Translations under genes and position numbers: made by a program
Assembly (NCBI GenBank): GCA_050303415.1
Contig: JBNLBS010000030.1
Coordinates: 1-17,248 of the forward strand
Reading direction: 5' to 3'
Length of the DNA stretch: 17,248 nt
Source: JBNLBS01 sp050303415
GTDB taxonomy: Bacteria > Pseudomonadota > Gammaproteobacteria > Methylococcales > Methylomonadaceae
Part shown: piece after piece, positions 7,602 through 14,556 of the stretch
Layout of the letters: the number at the start of each line of letters is the position of its first letter
Position numbering within the stretch: the stretch's first letter is position 1
The notes under the pieces: generated by a model
Database searches by the model: none
The model's input: only the letters and a program-made list of their open reading frames with translations
What the model was told of the DNA's origin: nothing

Positions 7602-8624
7602 TTACATGCTGTCCAGTATTTCTTTCTTTTTACTGCTGTATTCCTCGTCGGAGATCAGTTCAGCAGCATGCATTTTTTTAAGTTGAGCGAGCTTATCCAT
7701 GGCGCTGTCATTATTACTGTTGTTGGCATTATTTTGATTGTCTACAGGGTTGGTCATTACTTGCGCCATATTTTGTCCCAAACCGATACCGGCACCCAGC
7801 CCCATGCCCATTCCGGCACCACCACCTTCGTTTCTGGCCGCCTCGCGCATGGCTTCCAATCGCTGTACGCTGGCATAGTCAAGGCCTACCGCCTGGGCGG
7901 CTTGAGCTTCTGCTGTCAGGTCGGCAATGCGGTTAATACGGTTAACGGTTTCGGTGTCATAATTGGTGCCTTCGATGCGAAAATCTGTAATGTCAAAGCC
8001 TAACTTTTGAAAGACTTCGCTTAACTTGGTTTGCATACCCTCGGCAATTTCTTCCCGGTTGGCATCAATATCGGTATAGCTGTATTTGCTTTCGGCCAGA
8101 AAGTCAGTCAGCGGGTGGACGATACGTGAAGAAATAACCTGTCTGAAGTCATCGATCAAAAAAGTATTGTGGCTGCCGACAACGTTAACAAAAAAACCTT
8201 CGGCATCAAGAATACGGTAACTGTAATTGCCGAATGCTTTTAAACCGACGGGGAATTTATATTTTGGATCTTCGTATTTGATAACCGAAGTCGTCCCCCA
8301 TTTTTGGTCCAGAATTTTGGTTCGTCTATAGAAATAGATGCCGACTTTATGCTCACTTTCAAAAAACTGCATAAACTTTTTGATTGTGGTCCAGAATGGA
8401 ATGTTGTCGGTATCCAGGTTTACCATGCACTCTTCCTGTATAACCGCTTTAACCTGACCTTCGTAAACAAAGATACAACCCTGGCCAGGGCCAACAATTA
8501 ACTTGGAGGCGTTTTTTATTTCATCGCCATTGTCGGTCCATTGCTCGAACAGAACATTCGGGTTGGGTGTTTTCCATTCAATAACCGAGCGTAATTGTCG
8601 TTTAATGCCATCTAGAATTGCCAT
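7602..8624 (-). CDS. SPFH domain protein with C-terminal SHOCT (YdjI-like)
   Basis: The 340-residue protein has an SPFH/Band-7 domain at about 20-235, starting with VIEWKTPNPNVLFEQW and NASKLIVGPGQGCIFVYEGQ, of the virion-core-like type seen in Bacillus YdjI. A helical segment rich in Ala and Glu follows (about 230-265), then a Gly/Met-rich flexible run (267-285), an Asn-rich stretch (296-306) and a SHOCT domain at 309-340 (LAQLKKMHAAELISDEEYSSKKKEIL). There is no transmembrane helix, so it probably associates peripherally with the membrane as an oligomer, as SPFH proteins do. The ATG has an ACGAGG site eight bases upstream. It is the first gene of a minus-strand run and is divergent from the carbonic anhydrase gene across 131 bases. 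A role in membrane stress is inferred from the family and from the zinc-ribbon neighbour. Confidence 0.88.
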   Translation of the reverse strand: MAILDGIKRQLRSVIEWKTPNPNVLFEQWTDNGDEIKNASKLIVGPGQGCIFVYEGQVKAVIQEECMVNLDTDNIPFWTTIKKFMQFFESEHKVGIYFYRRTKILDQKWGTTSVIKYEDPKYKFPVGLKAFGNYSYRILDAEGFFVNVVGSHNTFLIDDFRQVISSRIVHPLTDFLAESKYSYTDIDANREEIAEGMQTKLSEVFQKLGFDITDFRIEGTNYDTETVNRINRIADLTAEAQAAQAVGLDYASVQRLEAMREAARNEGGGAGMGMGLGAGIGLGQNMAQVMTNPVDNQNNANNSNNDSAMDKLAQLKKMHAAELISDEEYSSKKKEILDSM

Positions 8625-8755
8625 ATGAACCTCGTAGGATTTTTTTCTTAACTATCGCCAATAAGAATATTGATGTCAAGACTTGATAAAGTACTTGTCC
8701 GCAGTCGGTCGGTCTTTTATTCTGTTATCTGTCATATTTTTAAATCGGAGATAAA

Positions 8756-9280
8756 GTGTCTATCAGAACATATAAAGGTAAAAAACCAAGCCTGGGAAAA
8801 TCCGTCTTTATTGATGAAAGTGCCGTGGTTATTGGTGATGTCACAATTGCTGATGATGTGTCGGTCTGGCCGATGGCCGTGGTGAGAGGCGATGTGGAAA
8901 GTATTACGATTGGGCAGGGTACCAATGTTCAGGACGGTTCTGTGCTACATGTCTCTCATGCAGGCAAATACTCTGAGCAGGGGCATCCTTTAACCATCGG
9001 TAAAAATGTTACCGTTGGGCATAAAGCGGTGGTGCATGCCTGTACGGTAGGTGATTATTGTTTAATCGGCATTGGTGCGGTCATCTTGGACGATGCGGTG
9101 ATTGAAGATTATGTGATGCTTGGGGCCGGAGCATTAGTACCGCCGGGAAAAAAACTTGAAAGCGGCTACCTGTATGTGGGCGCACCAGCCAAGCAGGCAA
9201 GGCCGTTAACGGATTCGGAAAAGGAGTTTTTACAATATTCTGCCGCGCATTATATTGAGCTTAAAAATGACTATCTCTGA
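8756..9280 (+). CDS. Gamma-class carbonic anhydrase family protein (YrdA-like)
   Basis: The 174-residue protein is a left-handed beta-helix built from hexapeptide repeats (VVIGDV, TIADDV, ITIGQG, TIGKNV, CLIGIG). It closely follows the E. coli YrdA pattern, including NVQDGSVLHVSH, VTVGHKAVVHACTVGD, LVPPGKKLESGYLYVGAPAK and a C-terminal helix with EKEFLQYSA. Candidate zinc ligands are H65 or H68, H89 and H94; R44, D46, Q59 and D60 match the conserved active-site environment. The fold forms trimers that bind metal between subunits and hydrate CO2 in active members, but many YrdA-type proteins have weak or unproven activity. The start is GTG at 8756, with CGGAG seven bases upstream. The gene stands alone and ends at a strong terminator. 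Confidence 0.9.
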   Translation: MSIRTYKGKKPSLGKSVFIDESAVVIGDVTIADDVSVWPMAVVRGDVESITIGQGTNVQDGSVLHVSHAGKYSEQGHPLTIGKNVTVGHKAVVHACTVGDYCLIGIGAVILDDAVIEDYVMLGAGALVPPGKKLESGYLYVGAPAKQARPLTDSEKEFLQYSAAHYIELKNDYL

Positions 9281-9290
9281 GTAATTTATC

Positions 9291-9343
9291 AGCTGACCGC
9301 TGTTTGGCTTCAATTGTGTGCCAAACAGCGGTCAGCTTTTTTT
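9291..9343 (+). terminator. Strong intrinsic terminator after the carbonic anhydrase gene
   Basis: A perfect 18-bp stem (left arm 9291-9308, right arm 9320-9337) closes an 11-base loop and runs into seven T (9337-9343). It lies between convergent genes. The other strand has no T-run after the stem, only GATAAATTACTC, so it mainly serves the plus strand, though the hairpin could still slow transcription from aroE. Confidence 0.93.
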
Positions 9344-9349
9344 ATTGAA

Positions 9350-10186
9350 TTATTGGCCGCGTTCCGAGTTTAGCAGCCGAATCACCGGAGCGGTATCCGG
9401 CCGAATATTTCGCCAGAGATAAAATGCCTCTGCAGCCTGTTCAACCAGCATGCCGACACCATCGAGGCTTTTACCGGCACTGTTTTCCAATCCCCAGCGT
9501 ACGAAGGCGGTGGGTTCATTGCCATAAGCCAGGTCATAACAAACCCCCTGTTCAGCCAGCACGCCATCCGGTAACGGGGGAAGCTGGTTGCTCAGGCTGG
9601 CTGAAGTGGCATTTAAAATAATATCAAACTGCCGGCCTTCCAGGTCGCTAAAGCCGCAACCGTGAATATTTTCAGTTAGGCTGCTGAATTCCTCGGCTAA
9701 TACGATTGCTTTACTGATAGTACGATTGGCTATAATTAATTGGCATGGAGCCTGATCAATTAACGGGCTGATGATTCCACGCGTGGCACCACCTGCACCC
9801 AATATTAAAATACGGCGGTCTTTCAGGCTGATTTTATGGTTGACGGTTAAGTCGTTAACCAGACCGATGCCATCTGTGTTATCACCCAGGATAGAGCCAT
9901 CCTCTTGTAGGGCCAGTGTGTTAACGGCCTTGGCGAATCGGGCCCGCTCGGTTAATTGGTCGGCTCGTTGAAATGCCAGCTCTTTCAATGGTACGGTACA
10001 GTTAAGCCCCTTGCCGTTGCCGGCAAAAAAATGTGTGACAGATTGATTGAACAGTTCGGCAGGAACATCTTCAGCTGTGTAACTTAAAGTCTGACCGGTC
10101 TGACTGGCAAAAATCTGGTGGATTCTGGGGGACTTGCTGTGTTTGATTGGATGGCCAAAGACGGCATATTGATCGATTGTGGTCAT
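9350..10186 (-). CDS. aroE: Shikimate dehydrogenase (NADP+)
   Basis: The enzyme reduces 3-dehydroshikimate to shikimate with NADPH in aromatic amino acid synthesis. I place the start at ATG 10186 (278 residues, normal for AroE), giving MTTIDQYAVFGHPIKHSKSP, because it overlaps the upstream stop as ATGA. A longer version starting at 10267 would run into that gene and add 27 unrelated residues. Motifs: HSKSP (16-20) for substrate; NCTVPLKE (62-69) with catalytic K68; GDNTDG (101-106) with D105; GAGGATRG (130-137) for the dinucleotide; NRT (154-156), which fits NADP specificity; NATSASL; and GMLVEQAAEAFYLW near the C-terminus. The usual NVTVPFK is NCTVPLK here, a mild variation. It is probably translated together with the membrane protein gene upstream. 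Confidence 0.95.
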   Translation of the reverse strand: MTTIDQYAVFGHPIKHSKSPRIHQIFASQTGQTLSYTAEDVPAELFNQSVTHFFAGNGKGLNCTVPLKELAFQRADQLTERARFAKAVNTLALQEDGSILGDNTDGIGLVNDLTVNHKISLKDRRILILGAGGATRGIISPLIDQAPCQLIIANRTISKAIVLAEEFSSLTENIHGCGFSDLEGRQFDIILNATSASLSNQLPPLPDGVLAEQGVCYDLAYGNEPTAFVRWGLENSAGKSLDGVGMLVEQAAEAFYLWRNIRPDTAPVIRLLNSERGQ

Positions 10187-10698
10187 GCAATACTTCGCTT
10201 GTGCATCCAGATTTCCCATAAAATTGTGAACATGACAATAAATACGGCAATGGCCAGTTGTATCCAAATATAATGTTCGGTGTAAGCAGCAACGACTGCG
10301 GATGAGCCGAGAAAAACTCCAACCATACTAAAACGCCAGCCGACTCTGAGGCCGTCCAACATGGTGGCCAAGGACAAAACCAGCAAGATTGTAAGTGTGG
10401 CGCTTTGATGATCCAATTGACCCGATTTTTGTACCAGAAAAGCGGCACCGACAATCAGTAAGGAACTGGACCAGTGCAGAGTCTGTTCAAGTAGGATTTT
10501 TTTAAACTCGTTCTTGTCATGCTTGGACTGTAACCAGGCAATCAAAATTGACAGCAGGGCAAACAGAAAGACCATGATGATCCAATAGCCGTAACCATCA
10601 TCTGGTGAATAGTCGGTGATAGCAATACCCACCATTGAGAGGATTAATATTAGAATTAAAATGCCTTCTTCAATATGAAAAAGTTTTTTTTCTGACAT
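10183..10698 (-). CDS. Hypothetical six-helix inner-membrane protein
   Basis: I do not recognise this 171-residue protein. It starts with a short charged cytoplasmic end and has about six hydrophobic segments, near 11-28, 37-56, 75-90, 100-115, 121-140 and 143-164, ending in the charged MHKRSIA. A charged loop (QSKHDKNEFKK, 57-67) follows the second helix. No catalytic or transporter signature is visible. The start is well supported: ATG with AAGGAG nine bases upstream. Its TGA overlaps the aroE ATG by four bases (ATGA), so the two are translationally coupled and share a promoter, but that need not mean a shared function. Confidence 0.75.
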   Translation of the reverse strand: MSEKKLFHIEEGILILILILSMVGIAITDYSPDDGYGYWIIMVFLFALLSILIAWLQSKHDKNEFKKILLEQTLHWSSSLLIVGAAFLVQKSGQLDHQSATLTILLVLSLATMLDGLRVGWRFSMVGVFLGSSAVVAAYTEHYIWIQLAIAVFIVMFTILWEIWMHKRSIA

Positions 10699-10743
10699 GA
10701 TTTAGCTCCTTAATTCGGGTAATGCCAGTTATGTAAATGCGCT

Positions 10744-10772
10744 ATTTAACTGTTTGCTTGTTATTGAGTCAA
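10744..10772 (-). promoter_or_regulatory. Predicted sigma-70 promoter for membrane protein gene and aroE
   Basis: On the minus strand TTGACT (10767-10772, five of six consensus bases) is followed after 17 bases by TTAAAT (10744-10749, four of six). This leaves a leader of about 40 bases before the ATG at 10698. No terminator hairpin is obvious between hemB and here, so read-through from hemB is also possible. Confidence 0.4.
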
Positions 10773-10831
10773 TACTAAATAGGGATAAGTATATAGAATA
10801 AGGGCTGTGGCGGTCCGCTTTGGGCGCCGTA

Positions 10832-11848
10832 CTAGTATTCTTGTAGCCATTGGGCGACTGGTTTGGCGTAGTAAGTTAAAATTGCATCACTACCGGCACG
10901 TTTAAAAGACAATAAAGATTCCAGTACGACCTGTCTTTCATCCAGCCAGCCATTCATGCCGGCAGCCTTCAGCATGGCGTATTCACCACTGACCTGATAG
11001 GCAAAGGTAGGGACTTTAAACTGTTGTTTAATATTGCGGATAATGTCCAGATAGGGCATGCCGGGTTTGACCATGACCATATCGGCACCTTCCTGTAGAT
11101 CCAGTGCTATTTCGCGTAGGGCTTCATCCGAGTTGGCCGGGTCCATTTGATAACTGTATTTGTTACCGGAGCCTAAATTACCGGCAGAACCGACGGCATC
11201 TCTGAACGGGCCGTAAAAACTGGAGGCATATTTTGCCGAGTACGCCAGAATTCGTGTGTTAGTATGGTTATTGTTTTCCAATACCTGTCTGATAGCGCCG
11301 ATACGGCCATCCATCATATCGGATGGGGCAACAATATCCGCACCGGCCTGGGCATGAGACAAAGCCTGTTTGGTTAGGACTTCAATGGTTTCATCGTTCA
11401 GTACATAACCTTCGGCATTAACCAAACCATCCTGCCCGTGCGAGGTGAATGGGTCCAGTGCAACATCGGTAATAACGCCCATTTCGGGGAATGCCTTTTT
11501 AATGGCTCTAACCGTATGTTGGGCAAGGCCCTCAGGGTTATAGGCTTCTTCAGCAAGGTCGGATTTTTTATCGGCCGCAGTGACCGGGAACAGAGCAACA
11601 GCGGGAATTCCCAGGTTATAAATCTCATCGACCTCTTCCAGTAATAAATCCAGTGAAAGTCGTTCAATTCCAGGCATGGAGAGGATGCTTTCCCGTTGGT
11701 TTGAACCCTCGCAGACAAACATCGGGTAGATTAAATCATCAACCGTCAATTGGTTTTCGCGCATTAATCGTCGAGAAAAATCGTTATAACGCATTCTTCT
11801 CATACGTGTTTGAGGAAAATTAATGGTATTATGTCGGGCGTAGGTCAT
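10832..11848 (-). CDS. hemB: Porphobilinogen synthase (delta-aminolevulinic acid dehydratase)
   Basis: The enzyme condenses two 5-aminolevulinate molecules into porphobilinogen, an early step of heme and other tetrapyrrole synthesis, in the cytoplasm. The 338-residue length is normal. The two active-site lysines are K206 (AYSAKYASSFYGPFR) and the Schiff-base K261 (MVMVKPGMPYLD). The metal region reads DVALDPFTSHGQDG (128-141): the three cysteines of zinc enzymes are replaced by A130, D132 and D140, as in the Mg-dependent Pseudomonas type. The N-terminal arm with RMRRMRYNDFSRRL is also of this type and supports octamer formation. The start ATG has only a weak ribosome site. The gene stands alone between an intergenic region of 218 bases and one of 133 bases. 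Confidence 0.97.
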   Translation of the reverse strand: MTYARHNTINFPQTRMRRMRYNDFSRRLMRENQLTVDDLIYPMFVCEGSNQRESILSMPGIERLSLDLLLEEVDEIYNLGIPAVALFPVTAADKKSDLAEEAYNPEGLAQHTVRAIKKAFPEMGVITDVALDPFTSHGQDGLVNAEGYVLNDETIEVLTKQALSHAQAGADIVAPSDMMDGRIGAIRQVLENNNHTNTRILAYSAKYASSFYGPFRDAVGSAGNLGSGNKYSYQMDPANSDEALREIALDLQEGADMVMVKPGMPYLDIIRNIKQQFKVPTFAYQVSGEYAMLKAAGMNGWLDERQVVLESLLSFKRAGSDAILTYYAKPVAQWLQEY

Positions 11849-11881
11849 TGTCTTAAAAGTTCGGTGTTCGAAAAAATTTTA

Positions 11882-11911
11882 AATTTAGTTTTTATCGGGC
11901 TGTGCTGTCTA
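11882..11911 (-). promoter_or_regulatory. Possible promoter for hemB
   Basis: On the minus strand TAGACA (11906-11911, five of six) precedes TAAATT (11882-11887, four of six) by 18 bases. This leaves about 30 bases before the hemB ATG. The match is modest and the region is AT-rich, so this is tentative. Confidence 0.3.
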
Positions 11912-12066
11912 GCAGGTAACAGGCATGACATATTTATTTCGCGCGCTGACAGCAATTAAGTATAAATTCAGGGTAACCTGGCAAAAACTTTATTGTATCA
12001 GGGATATCATTTTGCAGGAATTTGTAAAATGAGCAATGTGATTTTGGGTGATTTTAGAGGTTTTAT

Positions 12067-12720
12067 ATGAATAAAAAACAGCATATAGGGTTTATTTTCT
12101 CAGTTTTTTTGGGAATCATGCTGAGTTTAGCATCCGTTTCTAGTGCTATGGCCGCAGAATTGTTAGCGCCACAAAAAGCAATTGATAATGCATCCAGGCA
12201 ATTAAAAGAAAAACTGCAAGATGAAAATTTCACTAAAGATTTTAATGAAATTACCAAATTTGTTGACGAAGTGATTGATCCGCATGTCGATTTTAATCGA
12301 ATTTCAGCCTTGGTTTTAGGTAAGCTATGGCGCCAGGCAACAAAAGAAGAGCGGGCAAACTTCAAAAAAGAATTTCATACGCTATTAGTGAGAACCTATG
12401 CCAGAGCGTTTGTTGAATTTGAAGACTGGTCGGTACGTTTTTTGCCGCTTAACATGGAGCAGGGGGCGAAAAAAGTGGTGGTAAAGACAGAAGTATTACA
12501 GCCCGGTATTCAGCCCATTGGTGTCAATTACCGTATGATTCTGATCAACGGGACATGGAAGGCTTATGACATTATGATCGAAGGCGTCAGTCTGGTAACA
12601 AATTACCGTACTACATTTAAAAATGATGTGGCGCGTAAAGGCTCTTTACAAGCGGTTATTGATGGCTTGGTCAAGCGCAATTCCGAAGCATTGTCTCCAA
12701 AAAAAACTGATAATTCATAG
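12067..12720 (+). CDS. MlaC/Ttg2D family periplasmic phospholipid-binding protein
   Basis: The 217-residue protein has a signal peptide (1-29, cut after AMA) and a mature domain of the MlaC/Tol-Tol-Ttg2 family: VIDPHVDFNRISALVLGKLWRQATKEERANFKKEF, LLVRTYARAF, VNYRMILINGTWKAYDIMIEGVSLVTNYRTTF. In the Mla system such a protein ferries phospholipids between outer and inner membrane complexes. The rest of the system (ATPase, permease, MCE protein, STAS protein) is not next to it, so this is a solitary copy. It could be the true MlaC encoded apart, or a related hopanoid-cluster HpnM-like protein; sequence alone does not settle this. AGAGG lies seven bases before the ATG, and a terminator follows, so it is likely a single-gene transcript. 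Confidence 0.85.
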   Translation: MNKKQHIGFIFSVFLGIMLSLASVSSAMAAELLAPQKAIDNASRQLKEKLQDENFTKDFNEITKFVDEVIDPHVDFNRISALVLGKLWRQATKEERANFKKEFHTLLVRTYARAFVEFEDWSVRFLPLNMEQGAKKVVVKTEVLQPGIQPIGVNYRMILINGTWKAYDIMIEGVSLVTNYRTTFKNDVARKGSLQAVIDGLVKRNSEALSPKKTDNS

Positions 12721-12733
12721 TTCTTTATCGATT

Positions 12734-12779
12734 GCCTTAAACCCGGCCTTTATAGCATGGGTTTAAGGCGAGTCTTTTT
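12734..12779 (+). terminator. Intrinsic terminator after the mlaC-like gene
   Basis: A perfect 11-bp stem (12734-12744 with 12759-12769) has a 14-base loop and is followed, after five bases, by a five-T run (12775-12779). The spacing to the T-run makes it weaker than the ideal. It ends only 12 bases before the cmoA ATG, so cmoA expression must come from read-through or from a promoter within the hairpin region. Confidence 0.7.
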
Positions 12780-12791
12780 CCTTCCTTGTTC

Positions 12792-13526
12792 ATGATTCAC
12801 TCCACAAAAGATTCAATTTATGCCAATCCAATTCCCGGCATAACTGAGTTTAAATTTGATGATACCGTCGCCAATGTCTTTCCCGATATGATTTCCCGAT
12901 CAGTTCCGGGTTATCAGGCGATGATTTCAGCTATTGGCTTGCTGGCCGGGCGTTTTGCGCAAAACAACAGTCTTTGTTATGACCTGGGCTGTTCACTTGG
13001 CGCGGCAACATTGTCGATGCGGCATCAGATTCAGGCTGATTCATGCCGGATTATCGCGGTTGATAATTCTCAGGCTATGTTAACCGGCTTTAAAAAAGTA
13101 TTGGCCGGTGATCAGGCTTCTATTGAAGTTGATGTGGTGTGTAGCGATATTCGTGACATTGTTATCGCAGATGCTTCAGTTGTCGTGTTAAATTTTACTT
13201 TACAGTTTATTCCTGTTGCAGATCGGCTGGTTTTACTGGAAAAAATTTATCAGGGTTTGTTACCGGGCGGCATTTTGCTGTTATCAGAAAAACTTAAATT
13301 TGATGATCCCAGACAGCAGGAATTGCAGACAGAGATGCATCATGCGTTTAAAAAAGCGCAAGGCTATAGCGATTTGGAAATCAGCCAGAAAAGGTCTGCC
13401 TTGGAAAATGTACTGATTCCGGAAACCTTTGCCGAACATAAAAACCGCCTGTCGGTTGCCGGTTTCAGCAGTACCGAAGTGTGGTTTCAGTATTTTAATT
13501 TTGCCTCAATGATCGCGCTTAAATGA
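12792..13526 (+). CDS. cmoA: Carboxy-S-adenosyl-L-methionine synthase
   Basis: CmoA makes carboxy-SAM from SAM and prephenate for tRNA wobble uridine modification (cmo5U34). I use ATG 12792 (244 residues; the E. coli enzyme has 247). A TTG two codons upstream is possible, and neither start has a visible Shine-Dalgarno site. The class I methyltransferase fold shows YDLGCSLGAATLS (63-75) for SAM, VDNSQAM (90-96) and NFTLQF (134-139). The later SDLEISQKRSALENVLIPETF contains R201, matching the arginine (R199 in E. coli) that holds the carboxylate. The start of the mature region, FKFDDTVANVFPDMISRSVPGY, is very characteristic. It overlaps cmoB by four bases (ATGA). Confidence 0.95.
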   Translation: MIHSTKDSIYANPIPGITEFKFDDTVANVFPDMISRSVPGYQAMISAIGLLAGRFAQNNSLCYDLGCSLGAATLSMRHQIQADSCRIIAVDNSQAMLTGFKKVLAGDQASIEVDVVCSDIRDIVIADASVVVLNFTLQFIPVADRLVLLEKIYQGLLPGGILLLSEKLKFDDPRQQELQTEMHHAFKKAQGYSDLEISQKRSALENVLIPETFAEHKNRLSVAGFSSTEVWFQYFNFASMIALK

Positions 13527-14497
13527 TTGATTACACGCCGCTGTACACTATATTGGAGGAAGCGAAAGCAACTTCCTGGCTGGATAAACTGCATGAACAG
13601 ACGGACTTGTCCATAGCTCACGCCGCACATGGAGACCTGGATAAATGGCAGGCAGTTATAGATCAATTAGCTACGCCGCAACCTTCAAGTATTGTTTTGG
13701 ATAACGCCGCAATAAAAATCGGTAACGCTGATGATATTAACGATGCTGACAGACTGTTTTTGCAGCAACAGTTACAACAGTTTCTCCCCTGGCGTAAAGG
13801 CCCTTATGACTTATTTGGCATACAGATTGATACCGAATGGCGTTCAGACTGGAAATGGGATCGCTTAAAAGATCATATTTCGCCGCTACAGCATCGTTTG
13901 GTTTTGGATGTGGGTTGTGGTAATGGCTATCATTGCTGGCGTATGCTCGGCGCGGGAGCCAAAATGGTGGTCGGTATCGACCCTCTGGCCCTGAATGTCA
14001 GTCAGTTTCTTTGCATAAGAAAACTGCATGGCGAAGCACCAATTTATGTTTTACCGATAGGCTTGGAAAACGTCCCCCCTACATTAAAGCTGTTTGATAC
14101 AGTTTTCTCCATGGGGGTGTTGTATCACCGACGTTCACCGATTGATCATTTAATGGAATTAAAAGGCTGTTTGCAATCGGGGGGGGAACTGGTGCTTGAA
14201 ACACTGGTCATAGACGGTGGTTTGGGTGAGGTTTTAGTCCCGGAAGGACGTTATGCCAAAATGCGTAATGTCTGGTTTTTACCCAGTTGCGACACCTTGA
14301 TAAGCTGGTTAAAGCGTTGCGGTTTTAACAATATACGGCTGGTTGATGTTAACGATACCAGTATTGAAGAACAGCGCAGCACCGAATGGATGCAGTTTCA
14401 TTCATTAAAGGATTTTCTCGATCCTAGCGATCACAGTCTAACCTGCGAAGGTTTACCGGCCCCTAAGCGGGCAATTTTTATTGCTGACTGTCCTTAA
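13523..14497 (+). CDS. cmoB: tRNA U34 carboxymethyltransferase
   Basis: CmoB transfers the carboxymethyl group of carboxy-SAM to 5-hydroxyuridine at position 34, giving cmo5U in tRNAs that read several third-position codons. The length (324) fits the family (323 in E. coli). The N-terminal helical part is followed by FLPWRKGPYDLFGIQIDTEWRSDWKWDRL, then the Rossmann motif VLDVGCGNGYHCWRM (127-141), GIDPLALNVSQF and FDTVFSMGVLYHRRSPIDHL. K92, W106, K111 and Y201 sit one position after the E. coli ligand-binding residues K91, W105, K110 and Y200. The ATG lies inside the cmoA stop (ATGA), so the pair is translationally coupled. Confidence 0.96.
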   Translation: MIDYTPLYTILEEAKATSWLDKLHEQTDLSIAHAAHGDLDKWQAVIDQLATPQPSSIVLDNAAIKIGNADDINDADRLFLQQQLQQFLPWRKGPYDLFGIQIDTEWRSDWKWDRLKDHISPLQHRLVLDVGCGNGYHCWRMLGAGAKMVVGIDPLALNVSQFLCIRKLHGEAPIYVLPIGLENVPPTLKLFDTVFSMGVLYHRRSPIDHLMELKGCLQSGGELVLETLVIDGGLGEVLVPEGRYAKMRNVWFLPSCDTLISWLKRCGFNNIRLVDVNDTSIEEQRSTEWMQFHSLKDFLDPSDHSLTCEGLPAPKRAIFIADCP

Positions 14498-14556
14498 CTT
14501 CATTGAACAGGACATGTTGGTAATTAATCGGCATTTAAAATAGAGATATAAGATAT

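Noticed and set aside
10187..10267. An in-frame upstream extension of aroE by 27 residues
   Set aside because: It overlaps the end of the membrane protein gene, has no AroE-like residues, and the ATG at 10186 gives the canonical AroE start with an ATGA overlap.
10071..10454. 127-residue minus-strand frame spanning the membrane gene/aroE junction
   Set aside because: It lies in another frame across two well-supported genes, and its Trp/Cys/Pro-rich composition fits no family.
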